This document shows, piece by piece, positions 19,060 to 30,460 of a stretch of DNA of 36,574 bases. This stretch comes from Welwitschia mirabilis. Taxonomy: Eukaryota; Gnetophyta; Gnetopsida; Welwitschiales. The first letter of the stretch is position 1, and every line of letters begins with the position of its first letter. The position numbers and the translations under genes are program-made. The notes below the pieces were generated by a model. That model was given only the letters and a program-made list of their open reading frames with translations. It did no database searches and was not told the DNA's origin. Location of the stretch: positions 132,859,401-132,895,974 of the forward strand of contig JBOZIK010000001.1 of the NCBI GenBank assembly GCA_051453625.1. The letters run 5' to 3'.

Positions 19060-20609
19060 ATTTGTTCATTTTGCAAGTCTTCCTCCTTGTTTCTTAAAAT
19101 CCAATTTGCGTTGGCAAGGGAGGATTGCACCTATTATTCATTAAAATGTAGTAGAACCAGATAAAGAATGTCTGTGATTTCCCAGTCAAAATTCTCCCAC
19201 ATTTCATAGCCCTTTCTCGTAGAGCAGAGAAGAGATCAGGCTATATTCGTTCATATAGGATCTAATCCAATTTTCAAGATCATCTATGAGATACGGACTT
19301 CATTTCTTGATTGTTGCCATTATTGTAGGAAAACTAGAAAACAATTCTACACAATATCGATGATTTGGGTCTAAAAAATGAAAAAAACACACTTCCAAAA
19401 ATGATGCACTCCAAACAGCTATTCTAGAACCCTTACACTGGAGACCAATCACTCCCCTCACACACCCACAATTGATGCAATGTGACATGGCATGCAAGTT
19501 CGATGCATCCATTGAAAGATGTTTGCGTGAAATAACAACTGACTTGCACCTCTTTTTAATCATTGCCAGTGAATCAGTAAGCCAACAATGAATGTTCAAT
19601 GGACGTAGACAAAGTCTAGATTGTTATAGGCTCAGTCAACCCACTTCGACCTTGATCCACCAAGCTAACGGTTGATCCACAATAAGAGATCAATCAACCC
19701 ACTTCACACACTGGTCAAAAACACTATTAACAAATGGTCAGTCCACCAACATAGTACTCAATCAACACATTTTTGTCACTGAAAAAAATCAAATACATTG
19801 TGTTTGGCATCATTGAAACTTGAATTCTCCAACAATTTCCTGTATACTACAACAATTTCCTGTAATAACAACCCTCACTATGGAAGGAAAGGGCTATTGG
19901 TTTTCGATCTTAGTTTTTTCATTTGTAACTTTAGCCTTCTTCCAACATATTGTTATACCCCAATAGATCATGGTCTAATGCATCTTACAACATATGTATG
20001 GCATTGATTGACTTATGTTATATTTGATTAATAAAATGTAATTTTCTTTAGTTTCTTTTATTATAGGTTTGTTAATTTAGGCTTTTGAATGCAATCAAGG
20101 TTATTTTGTTACCATTGTAATCACATGATGGAGCACTATCAAGAGTTTTTGTTAATCTAGTTGTTATCATATCTTGATTGCATTTTGCTCCTAGTACATA
20201 TCAAGCTAGCTGCATTGAATACCTTAGTTTCTTTTGAAGCACTTAATGTCAATAGTTTAATTGATTTAATCTTTTACTTAGTATTTCTCATAAGTTTAAA
20301 TCAGAGTTATGATTTAGTTAAATCCTTTGTTTTTAATTTATCACCTATATCACATTTATCATATTCAAAATAATATAATATTGATTTAAAAATAGACTTA
20401 ACAACATATCATTGCTTATAGGAAGAAGCACCACAATGTCAAGGTAATAACTTGCAAAGGCATCATCTAAGTGCAAAACAACTTGTGTTGAATGAATAGT
20501 GAGCCTTCATTATGACCTTGTTGTTGTAAGTCAAATCAACTCGAAGCCCCAACCAGGCTTATACAAATATAAATGGTTATAAACTATAGAAAACCGTCAA
20601 TTTATTTGT
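19060..20609. other. Degenerate repeat debris
   Basis: 19370-19480 resembles 9830-9950 (family D upstream part). At 19625-19770 words such as CAATCAACCCACTTC recur. I see no gene between 19780 and 20600; open frames at 19798-20007 and 20161-20373 are AT-rich and match nothing I know. Confidence 0.4.
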
Positions 20610-20755
20610 GTGCATGCTCTTGAATGTCCTTCACGACAAACCACCATAACAAGCTAAAGTGACTTGTTAAACAGCTAAGTTTTACAATAGGAAGGAAGAT
20701 ACAGCTTAAAATAAATAACAAAAAAATTGAAAATATAGACTTTGCTTCACCAATT
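20610..20755. repeat. LTR-like remnant, family D, copy 2
   Basis: Aligns with 9950-10091, ending TTTGCTTCACCAATTT. It is followed by CTCCCAACTTTAAG, whose complement (CTTAAAGTTGGGAG) looks like a polypurine tract. This suggests the end of a decayed minus-strand LTR retrotransposon. Confidence 0.55.
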
Positions 20756-20844
20756 TCTCCCAACTTTAAGATAACCTCAGATTTATAAACACCATGACAT
20801 TTCGAACTCAACCAATGAGGTCACTAGCGGCTATGAATTAGTAT

Positions 20845-21548
20845 TGTAAAATGAAAATAACCTTAGAGTGGGGGTTGAATAGAGTTTTGTTAATTCACCT
20901 CTTCTCAATTAAACAGCTAAAATAAAATTGCAAATCAATCTAAGCTTAGGAAAGATAGTAAATAAAATAAAATACATCCCACTCTCAAAAGATAGCCAAA
21001 TACCAAGGCTATCCCGAATCTTAGTTCAAGCAACTTTCCAATAGTCTTTCAAGGTTAACCTATAACCTTTATAAGCGCACTCTTACAGACTAAGTCTCCG
21101 CCTCTCCACTTCTTCAACAAGGTGAGTGAAAAGATGAAGCCTTAATGCTCTAAGTCCCTCATGTGAAAACAATGAATATGGAGACTTCTNNNNNNNNNNT
21201 ACATACAAAATTTGGTACAATAGATAGAGAATAAAAGATAACTAAGATGAGCTCTAGAAGAGTTATGAGTAATCTTATGTTGCACAAATGTTGTTTCTTA
21301 CTTTATCTTTTTCGATTAATCACCTCTGAATCTTTTATAATGATCCTCAAGAGATAGTTGTTGACTAATGAATACTTGCATGAGTGAAAATCAGCAATTA
21401 CCGACCATCACCAAAACCAAGACAACAGTTAGAAATCTAATTCTCCATACGTCTGATCAACCCCATGAGATATCCAATTGACCCCATCAAAATGAATTAC
21501 TTGAGTGAATATAGTTTTGTCAACTCAATGAAGGGTCTAGTCACACCC
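20845..21548 (-). repeat. 3' LTR of element 3, outer part
   Basis: Aligns collinearly with 34145-34878: both carry GTTTTGTTAATTCAC, AAACAGCTAAAATAAAATT, AGGTTAACCTATAACCTTTA and AAGGGTCTAGTCACA. A 10-N gap lies at 21190-21199. It ends where element 2 begins. Confidence 0.85.
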
Positions 21549-21661
21549 AAAAACTTCTAGGAGTTAATAACATATTCTCCTTTTACAACATAACAAAGGG
21601 GTGAATGTTAAAGGGTAAACTTACAACATTAAAAATAACAAATTTCACTTCATTATCAACA
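21549..21661 (-). repeat. 3' LTR of element 2 (truncated)
   Basis: Matches the last third of 25792-26153 (GGAGTTAATAA, ATTCTCCTTTTACAACAT, ATTAAAAATAACAAATT). It ends ATTATCAACA and is followed by CTCTCCCACTTGAAGAC, the complement of the purine tract shared with element 1. Confidence 0.82.
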
Positions 21662-21719
21662 CTCTCCCACTTGAAGACAAATTGGGCATGTCTTCAAGAA
21701 CAGCTTCTTATGCAACTAC

Positions 21720-22340
21720 AAGAGGTATCTGCTTCCAAGCTTCTAGGTCATAGCTTCAGATATATATCGCAACATGTCAAGTGATGTTTCACACTCGCCA
21801 TTGCCTTCATCAAGAAATTAACAATATTTGTCTGTGTATGCACCTTTTGAATATGAAGCTCTCTTTCCTCCAGTGCCTGCCTGATAAATGATACCTAACA
21901 TCAATATGCTTTGCCCTAGCATAATAAACTTGTGTTCTTCGCTACATAAATGGCACCATGACTATCATAGCAAATAACATGTTGTGGTTATTCCAATCCA
22001 AACAGCAAATAATTGTTTCAGCCAAATCATTTCTTTAGCTGCTTCAGCCAAAGCTATGTATTCCGATTTTGTAGTAGAAAAAGCAACATCCCTTAGTAAC
22101 GAGACATCCAACTAATAAGACCACCTCCCACTAGAAATATGTAGCTGGTAGTGGAATTTCTGCTATCCCTACAAGCTACATAGTTAGCATTAGCATATCC
22201 AACTACATTCAAATTGTTTGACTGAAGCATAAACAAAAACTTTGTCTCCCTTTCAAATACCACAATAGCCATTTAACAACTTCCTAATATTTAGGTTCAA
22301 GATTGCTTATTAAGTGTGACACAACTCCCACTACATAAAA
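21720..22340 (-). pseudogene. RNase H region of element 2
   Basis: Recognisable only in fragments across frames: YYARAKHIDVRYHL near 21920, FAMIVMVPFM-like and SYKIGIHSFG-like pieces, and SHLISNLEPKY near 22310. The order fits copia RNase H. Many stops are present. Confidence 0.7.
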
Positions 22341-22455
22341 AATATCTCGTCTTGGATAGACCATAGCATAAATAAGGCTCCCAATTGCTGAAATATATGG
22401 AACCTTTTCCATCTTTCTACAATCCTCCTTGGATTGGACAATCCTTCAAAGAGAA

Positions 22456-23142
22456 CTAAAAATAGCTTGACAAAGGAGTGCTAACGGAAGTATTGTCAGC
22501 CATGTGAAAGGGATTCAAAACCTTACCAATGTAATCTGTTTGGCTTAACCACAACTTCTCTTGTAATCTATCTTTACAAATGTGCATACTAAGAATTTGT
22601 TTTGTAGGTCCTAACTCTTTTGTAGCAAAATGCTTTTCCATCTTCCTTTTCAGCCTTTTAATTTCATGGACATCATTCCTTACAATTAACATATCATCAA
22701 CATACAGCAGTAATATTGTTGTTTTACCAAAAGCTTGTCCATGAAGGTACACGCAATGATCCACATCACATCTATCATACTTCTATTCCTGCATAAAGCT
22801 ATCAAATTTTTTGTACCATTGCTTAGGTGCCTATTTTAGACCATACAAGCTTCTCTTCGGCCTGCAAACTAAGTTCTTTCCCTTGGCATTATATCCTTGA
22901 AGGACTTTCATGTATATCTCTTCTTCTAAATCATGATGCAAAAAGATGATTTTAATATCTAGTTGTTCTATTTCTAGATTTAAAAGACAGCAACAAAAGG
23001 CAGAATGATACAAATGGAAGTGCCTTAAAACAAGAGAAAATATTTCAGTGAAATAAGTACCAGGTTTTTGTCCAAGACCCTTCATAACCAGCCTTGCCTT
23101 GTAATGCTTCTTCCCATCTGCCTCTTCCTTAATTTTGTACAC
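22456..23142 (-). pseudogene. Reverse transcriptase of element 2
   Basis: The frame 23142-22831 contains HYKARLVMKGLGQKPGTYFT, LEIEQLDIKIIFLHHDLEEE and CRPKRSLYGLK. The frame 22764-22456 contains ILLLYVDDMLIVRNDVHEIK and KELGPTKQILSMHI. The YVDD catalytic motif is intact. A stop-containing stretch at 22765-22830 separates the two parts. Confidence 0.9.
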
Positions 23143-23394
23143 CGATCTGTTAGACAGTGCTCATTCCCAGGAGGCAAAGGAAGCATTTCCCAAGGTCATT
23201 GTGCTTCAAAGCATTTAACTCTTCTTCCATAGCAACTTTGCATGTTTCAACATCAGAAGAGGAAATAGCTTCTTGAAACGTTTCAGGTTTTCCCTTTCCC
23301 ATGCACAAAATATAATATAAAGATGGAGAATATCTGACATGTGGCTTGGATGAATCAGTATACCTCCTAACCCAATTTGCAGATGTAAGTGGCT

Positions 23395-24420
23395 CTACAT
23401 TTTTTTACTATTTGAACAATCAGACAATTGTGCATCAGCAAGAACATTTTCTTCTTCATTATCATCATCAAACAAATCATGTTCAACTTCTTCATTTCCA
23501 TCATTACTCCCATGTAAAATTTTGGAATATCTACGAGGAACGTCCAAAAACAGGGATTTCATCCTTTTTGTTCTTTTCCTACAATATGTAAAACATTTGA
23601 TCTTCATGGGAAACAATATCCTGAGATCTGATCACTTTCCTATCTACAGGATCCCCGAACCTGATCAGGATTGTCACACTGTGTCCTAGAAACAAACATT
23701 TTCTAGCATGTCCATCCAACTTTCCAATATCCTAAACATGCACATAAGCTTCACAACCAAATACCTTTAGGTCAGAGAAAGAAGGAAGTCTCCCACTCCA
23801 AATAAACTCTGAAGCCTCACCTTCAAGAGCAGTGTGAGGAGACTTATTTATGAGATAAACAGCAGTCGTCATTGCTTCTGCCTAAAAATGTTTCGGAAGT
23901 TCAGAATGTTGTCACAATGAACATAGTCTTTCCACAAATGTTTTGATGTATCTTTCAACCGCTCTGTTATTTTAAGGAGTTTATGGTGTTGTCTAAGTGT
24001 GGATAATTCCATGATCCCTATGTAACGTTTCAAACTCACCAAAGGTATATTCACCTCCATTATTAGTCACCAAATGTTTAATAGTACAACTAGATTCCTT
24101 GTCTACTCTAACTTTAAAGTGTTTAAATATTCAAAATTTGTGTCTTTCAAAGAAATCAATAACAGTGCCTAAAATCATTGATAAAAGTGACAAAATAAGA
24201 AGAACCTCCTAATGACTTAACAAGCATGAGTCCAACAACATTAGAATTGACAATGCCAAGTTTATGACTACTTTTATTACTAGAAAATGATCTCTTAAAG
24301 TTTCACATGTTTTGACTTAGCTACTCCACAACCTTTACAGAAATCTAACAAAATAGGATTAAACTCTGCCAACAAGTTTTTAGATATAAGTACCTTTATA
24401 TCTATCTTGCTCAAATGCCC
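23395..24420 (-). pseudogene. Integrase and linker region of element 2
   Basis: 23616-23395 is an acidic linker (NEEVEHDLFDDDNEEENVLA). The segment around 24060-23869 corresponds to the end of the integrase core: TTPYTP-like and ERYIKTFVED-like words appear when frames are alternated. Upstream pieces to 24420 contain the expected core spacing but several stops. Confidence 0.7.
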
Positions 24421-24426
24421 AAGCCT

Positions 24427-25560
24427 CTATGCTAGAAAGTATGTCTTAATCATCAAGCATAGCTTCCACACCTCATGTTGCATTTGTGTGCAACATGTAT
24501 AGAGTTCCTTCCTTATGTCCACATCCCAAAACCAAAGGCTTCTTTTATGATCTTCCAGCCTCCAGCTCCAAAGAATACATAATAGCCAACAGCGTTGAGT
24601 TAACCTGCTGAGATAAGGTTCTTTGCAGGATGAGGGAGATGGCGACCTTCTTTTACCAATAACTTTCTCATCTCTAGATAAACATTCCGATTTGAAACCT
24701 TTACATGTGTGCAAAATACGGAAGCATATAGGCAAACATGGAATGATGCACCAAAATCCCCCCAATTATGACCTTGACCACTTTCTTGGTCCCGCTAATG
24801 ATGTCCTTTACTGCTACTACTACCCNNNNNNNNNNTCAACACAAGTGACCTTTCTTCTTACAATACTAACATTCAAATTCCTTATTTGTAGCCTTTCCTC
24901 TACTTTGATTGCAGCCACACCATCTTACTCTTGATTGATATCAGTCTGCCTAATAGTCAACACTTTGCCAAGGGTATTCATTGTTTTGATCTTAGAAGCG
25001 TCTAGCAACTTTGAGAAAACAATATTGAGGGATGGTAAAGTTCTAAAAGCACTAGTCAAGGTAGTCCAAACAGTCTCCCTCGAATTTGGCAAGAAACTCA
25101 AAATAATGACTACCCTAAAGTCTCCTTTGAAATTTATGCCCAAATCATCAATCTGAGCAAACAAATCATTCACTTCATGTAAATGGATTTATAAAAATAT
25201 TCCTTCATTTTGATTTTGAAAACCCTGTTAATCACATAGTATTTTGTCATTCTAGTAGGCTGGTCATGCCTTTCGTTTAGAGTTTTGCACCGCCTCAGTG
25301 ATTCCTTTGTACAACTACCAAGACATAGATGTATTGTGGTGAGAGCTATCTAGTTGAGTTTCTCCAACTTTGTATCAAGGTACTGCTTTAACTAATTGGC
25401 ATCTGACAATCAAGAAGCCGCCTTTACTTCGTCCTTTGATTTAAGAACAATATCCCAATCCTTGAAGTGAAGAAAATCCTCCATTAGGAATTTCCAAATT
25501 TCCCAATTTTCAACTCAGACCAATCTGCCTCTTCTCAACAAGCATTCCCTTTGCACTAAA
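24427..25560 (-). pseudogene. gag-protease region of element 2
   Basis: 25173-24925 encodes MNDLFAQIDDLGINFKGDFR, closely parallel to FSQIDDLGVTF in element 1, so the two families are related. Around 24765-24600, GASFHVCLYASVFCTHVKVS can be read, the protease segment following a damaged D-x-G. A 10-N gap lies at 24826-24835, near the zinc knuckle. Confidence 0.78.
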
Positions 25561-25777
25561 TAGATGGCTCAAAAATTATATAGACTATACAGAAATGTTG
25601 CACTCATTCTGCTCACTCTAGAAGGCAACTCCATTCCACTCACTAAGCTTGCTTGCTTCAGTTGTTCCACTCTGTTGTCTTCATCCACTCGCTCTACTCG
25701 TTGGCATGTGGGACTATTGTCAAGCCCTGCAAAAAAAGCCTCGCCACACAAGCCCTAGTGCTTTAATCCACAATAAA

Positions 25778-25790
25778 GCCCTAATACCAC
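25778..25790 (-). other. Primer-binding site of element 2
   Basis: On the minus strand it reads GTGGTATTAGGGC next to the LTR end, two changes from the initiator-Met-type TGGTATCAGAGC. Confidence 0.75.
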
Positions 25791-25791
25791 T

Positions 25792-26153
25792 TGTTACAAA
25801 TGTTAACTATAAATTGGTGCTAAAGAATTGAAACAGCAAGCAAAAAAAAAAGAATGTAAACACCAAATTCACATAAAAATGCTTGCGAGAAAAACCACGG
25901 GAAGTAGATAAAGCTCTTGATCTTCTTCAAGAAGCAAAGATGAGAATCGAATTACAAGCAAATCCCCTAAGCAACCTTTAAATAGATTTAGGGTTTTCAC
26001 ACCAAATCAAACTATCTTCTGTTTTTCCCTCTTCTTAATAAAACACCCCAAGGAGTTAATAAGATGTTCTCCTTTAACAACATCACATAGGATTCAATAT
26101 AAAAACATAACGTTACAATATTAAAAATAACAAATTTGGCTTCACTTTCAATA
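25792..26153 (-). repeat. 5' LTR of element 2
   Basis: About 360 bases, plus-strand start TGTTACAAATGTTAAC and end TTCACTTTCAATA. Its terminal words are like those of the element 1 LTR, consistent with sister families. Confidence 0.82.
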
Positions 26154-26398
26154 GCCCAACCTCAAGCAGACCAAAGATTACTTTCTAGGTCATGTCACTC
26201 CTACAAGGAACAAGTCAACCCCGAAGTCAAAACCTTGAAAGATGGATTAATTAAAATCAAAATCTATCCAAATTTTTGTCTTTCTTCAAATTTTGTCATC
26301 ACCTCATACTTTGTCCTCAAAGATCTGCAATAGAGACTTTATTCTGTAAATCATCACATTTGTTAGTTTGACATCAATTGGTCATACAAAATCTAACA
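26154..26398 (-). repeat. 3' LTR of element 3, inner part
   Basis: Collinear with about 34939-35180: CCCAACCTCA, GTCAAAACCT, TTTGTCWTTCTTTC-like words and TTAGTTTGACATCAATTGG occur in the same order. It ends ATCTAACA, followed by the complement of a purine tract (ATTTCCACCTTTGAC). Confidence 0.85.
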
Positions 26399-27050
26399 AT
26401 TTCCACCTTTGACATTGATGTGAACAAATAAAGTCATTTCAAACTACTCCTTATCCCACAACAAAGAACAATCTAAGCTCCCCCTTTCACAAAGACTTAT
26501 GAATAGATTTAAGTAAAGTAGTAGATTTATTAGCAAGATGATTATAATTGAAGCTCATTTGCAGCAAAATATTGTGCCTTAGATATGCGTTCCCCATGCC
26601 CAGCACGACAAGTAGGTAAATATAAATGGTTCTAATTTCCGCCTTAGTCATGGCTTTTGGCGTGATGGGAATGGACCCAATAATTGGTATCAAAGCCATG
26701 GTTTTCGCTCCAGTTTCGGTCCAACATCTCCTTGATGCCTTGGTTCATATAAGCACTTAGCATGTGGATCGAGGGAGAGATTGTTAGGCATACGCTTCCC
26801 AGGCCCAGCCCAAGGAATGGTTAAATATCAAGGGTTTTAGTTTCTGCCTAAGCTAGGGCTTCAAGTGTAATGGTAATGGTCCTAATAGTGCCCTCTTTTC
26901 AAGAACCATTACAATAACACATAGCCATTCGAGATACAAAAACACATAAACCAAAACAACAAACTCATAGATAAATTGCATATTTCTCCCTTTTTGACAT
27001 CAACAACAAAAATAGCCCAAAAAGATGTAATAAGAGAGAGAGTGAGAGAA

Positions 27051-27950
27051 TTACTCTTCAAATTTGACTTCATATTCAAAAGAACTCTCTTCTTCTGAAG
27101 AACTCCCAATATGTGACAGACCAACTTGTGCCTCTTCATCTGAAGTATCAGCCACTGGAGTTTCAAAAACAATAAGAGCCTTTTTGATGTGAAAAGTTCT
27201 AGAGTCAACTTTCTTAAGAAGACTTAACTTTTCATCTTCAGGAGAAAGTTTGATAGAAGGGGTTTCGATTGATTTAGAAGAAGCTTCATCAAATACATGC
27301 ATGCAAGATACAGTAGGTCGCCCAATGGGAGTCACAAGAGTAAGACTATCAAGTTTATGATGAAATGTAACATTATAGTACTTATAGATTTTGGTAGTAA
27401 GGACAGAATAGGGCAAAGCTTTAGATTTATGAAATTCTCACTAAGAGACCATTTTTTTAACATAACTAAATGTAACATCAACAGATCTCTTTTAACGAAG
27501 AAAATAAAGTAGACAGGCTCTATAATTTGATAATTCATTTCTATAACCAGCTAAAGGACTAAAGTTGTAACTAAAGATGAAGTGGACAATATGATACTTT
27601 GAAAGACGAAAGAGGGTGGGAAGGTTCTCCTTCCAACTAACATGCTATCCACACAAAGTTCTAGTGACTAGGTCTTTGTTGTCCATTAAGTCTGTAAGTG
27701 GCCAAAAATCGCCAAAGTCCCTTCGTGGAATCTTTGTAAGGGCTAAGATGAGGTCCAGACGAACTTGTATCCTCTTTCTGCGAACCAAAGTTGACAAAGT
27801 TGAGTTCTCTCCATTGGAGGAAGCATGGGCATAGAACATGCTAGTGAGGAAAGAGTATGTTGGACCTAAAACATTAAGGAAAAAGAAAACCACTAGCTCC
27901 TCCAATAGCTTTGTGACTACTCTTAGCTCTCTAACTTTGTAAGATGGACT
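27051..27950 (-). pseudogene. Post-pol additional reading-frame region of element 3
   Basis: On the minus strand between RNase H and the 3' LTR. One open part (27905-27645) reads RRKRIQVRLDLILALTKIPR then DFGDFWPLTDLM. After stops and frame changes, another (27416-27051) reads YSVLTTKIYKYYNVTFHHKL, then a Ser/Glu-rich acidic tail (DTSDEEAQVG, SSSEEESSFEYE). The intervening sequence translates sensibly with frame switching (for example NELSNYRACLLYF). It sits where Sireviruses carry an env-like or additional ORF. I recognise no enzymatic motif; function unknown. Confidence 0.55.
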
Positions 27951-28299
27951 TATCTTTCTTGACAGGCTAGCTTCTTTTCAAACTTCATGGAGAACTTGTC
28001 AATGTCCTCCTCTGACATGCCTAAAAAGAAGTATGATGGTAGTCTGCTCTCCTAGGCCTCTTGCCTTTTATTGCATTTAGACCTTTTAGCCAATTTCAAC
28101 TTCCAGAAAAGACAAAAAAGAGATTTTGGATGTTGATGGAAGAGAAAAAATGTTAGATGTTGACAAATGAAGTGAGTCAAAGAAGAAAGAGTATTTAAAT
28201 GGATGTGGGGTAGCTCCTTTAAGAAGCCTTTAACATTTAACCAGATTTAACTATGATAGTCCAAAAAAAACTATAGTGCCTTTCCATGCCACCTTGGTC

Positions 28300-28766
28300 C
28301 ATTGTTGCAAAACTCTCCAGGTCTCGGCAAGTACTCACCAAGTCCCGAGGTTTTTGGGACTTGCAATTCGACTGAGGTGAAACTCGTCGAGTGCTCTTGC
28401 TACCTTTTCCTAACACACATTTCACTTGTTTTCAATTGGGAGAGAAAAGTTTTCGAGTGCAAAGCAACCTATGCAAATGTTGAAACTTATAAAAATGTTG
28501 CATATGGTTATCATTTAAAACAAAACTATGCTATAAAAGATGTCAATGCATCATATATCTTACATTTAAATGTCTTAATCTAGTATAGGAAGTCTAAAAA
28601 TCTCATTGAAATGCTTGAAATTGTATTTAAAATGCTGAAAAATAAGATTCTTTACTGACTCTTTTTAGGCTCCCGAGTTTGTGTCGAGTCAACTCCCGAG
28701 TCGAGTCGAGTCATGAGTTTTTTCCCCTAGCTAGGAAGAGTGGCAAGTCCGAGTCTTGCAACAATG
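28300..28766. mobile_element. hAT-type MITE 2
   Basis: 467 bases with terminal inverted repeats CATTGTTGCAAAACTC (left) and CATTGTTGCAAGACTCGG (right, reverse complement). Flanked by CCTTGGTC (28292-28299) and CCTTGATC (28767-28774), an 8-bp target duplication with one mismatch. GAGTCGAGTCGAGTC lies near its right end. No coding capacity. It is inserted in the non-coding part of element 3 and is related to MITE 1 at its ends. Confidence 0.8.
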
Positions 28767-28828
28767 CCTTGATCATCCCCTAGCTAGGAAGAGTGGCAAG
28801 TCCGAGTCTTGCAACAATGCCTTGATCA
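28723..28828. repeat. 53-bp perfect tandem duplication
   Basis: Two identical 53-base units (28723-28775 and 28776-28828), each starting TCCCCTAGCTAGGAAG and ending in the MITE 2 right terminus plus its target-site copy CCTTGATCA. Confidence 0.95.
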
Positions 28829-29121
28829 ACGACATGCCTTGTTCGGTCACCCAAACTAAAAGTGGTTCTTGACTACCTCAAATCTAATTAGCTAGTAAAG
28901 GAAGGCAATCAGCCCAACTGTAATCCTAGTTTGAATCTGAGCTACCAAGTTCTTTATTGGTTGACCCCATATGACTAGGGTTATCCAGGTGACTGGAATG
29001 AAAATCCAATCAACTATCCTACTTTTAGTCAAATGACGAAGGGTAGATACCTAGCTCTCTTCTTAAGACAAAAAATCAATTATAACTAAGAGGCCTAGGA
29101 AAAATATTGGCAAATTGACTT
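28829..29121. other. Non-coding part of element 3
   Basis: Nothing coding. Words such as GGTTGACCCCAT recall those in the element 3 LTRs. Confidence 0.4.
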
Positions 29122-29520
29122 TCAATTACCTCTTTCTACTTGATCACAAAAAAAATGATCACAAAAAAAATGATGCCAAATTTCAATGTGTTTTGTGGGT
29201 AATACTAGATTTTTGGAAATGTCAATAGCACTTGTATTGTCATAGGAAAATGGAACTTCCTCATACTCCATCCTAGAATCCTTCATTATTTCTTTCATCC
29301 AAAGTAAGTGAGTGCAACAACTCCCAACTGCTATGTATTCTACTTCAACTGTAAAGAATGACAGAAAAGTTTGCTTTTTGCTTGCCCATTCCATCAAACA
29401 TGATCCAAGAAAGAAGGAATTTCGACTTGTGCTCTTCCAAACATCTTTGCATCCTGCCCATTCCACATCGCTAAAACCTATAAATTCATACAATGTTGGA
29501 TATGGATACCATAATCCCAA
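29122..29520 (-). pseudogene. RNase H domain of element 3
   Basis: Carries FIGFSDVEWAGCKDVWKSTS, FLGSCLMEWASKKQ, FTVEVEYIAVGSCCTHLLWM, YDNTSAIDISKN and TKHIEIWHHF. These are the copia RNase H blocks in order. The acidic residues D (FSDVEWAG), E (EVEY) and D (YDNTSA) are kept. Confidence 0.9.
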
Positions 29521-29699
29521 TTCACTAGTACCTTTGATGTATCTGATATTTTTTTTTGACAGCTTGCACGTGAGACTCCTTTGGATTCACCTAGTATCTA
29601 ACACACACACTAACACTAAAGATCATATCACAACTACTAGTTGTTAGATACAATGAACTTCCCATTATACTGCTATATAATGTCTGCACAACTACTTTA

Positions 29700-30460
29700 C
29701 CCTTCAAGTCAGCATCTATTTTAATACTTGTAGACATAGGTGTGTTTACTAATTTTGCATTCTCTAACCCAAAACTTTTGACTAAATCTTTTGCATACTT
29801 GGATTGAGAAAGAAAGGTACCTTGATCACCCTATTTGATTTGCAGCCAAGAAATATGCTAACCTCTCCACTCACACTCATCTCAAAGTGTTTTTGCATCA
29901 AGCTTATAAATCCTAATGACAACATTTAATTTGAAGAGCTAGGTATGATATCATCAACACATATTTAATAATAATGAAACCTTATCTGGATTCTTGATAA
30001 ACAAAGTTTTATCCATAGAGCCTCTTACATACCCACAATTTGTAAAAGAGATGGCTAACGTTTCATAATCTGCCTCTTGGTGTCTGCTTTAGACCATGCA
30101 AAACTTTCTTAAGTTTATACACATCATCTAAAGGAAAAGGCCAATAGATCCTTTTGGTCATTCTACATAAACTTCCTAATTAAGAGTACCATTTAGGAAA
30201 GCACTTTTAACGGCCATCTAAAATTCTTTATACCCTTTGTATAAAACAAAAGATAGGAACATACAAATGCTTTCTAACCTAACAACTAGAGCAAAAGTCT
30301 CTTCAACATCAATACCTTTTATTTGATTAAAACCTTGCCACACGAGTCTTGTCTTGTTCATTGTGATCACAATGTTTTCATCATCCTTGTTTTTGAAGAT
30401 CCACTTTGTCCCAATTACATTCTCATTTTTGGGTCCTGGCACCAACTCCCACACATCATT
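29700..30460 (-). pseudogene. Reverse transcriptase of element 3
   Basis: 30454-30218 reads WELVPGPKNENVIGTKWIFK, RLVWQGFNQIKGIDVEETFA and VVRLESI, the RT start with KARLVAQG and YEETFAPV-type motifs altered. Near 29950 the catalytic YVDD is changed to CVDD (TGT for TAT), and frames are broken. Confidence 0.88.

Larger units (their letters stand above)
21549..26153 (-). mobile_element. Copia element 2, nested in the 3' LTR of element 3
   Basis: A complete 5' LTR (25792-26153) and a truncated 3' LTR (21549-21661) enclose gag, protease, integrase, RT and RNase H remnants on the minus strand. On both sides the sequence is LTR of element 3, and the two flanks are collinear with 34145-34878 and about 34939-35180. 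About 60 bases of the host LTR and about 240 bases of the element 2 LTR are missing at the left junction, so the insertion was followed by a deletion there. Frames are broken. Confidence 0.85.

Noticed and set aside
19300-19599. Minus-strand open frame of 99 codons as a gene
   Set aside because: It overlaps the family D repeat similarity and shows no domain; treated as repeat debris.
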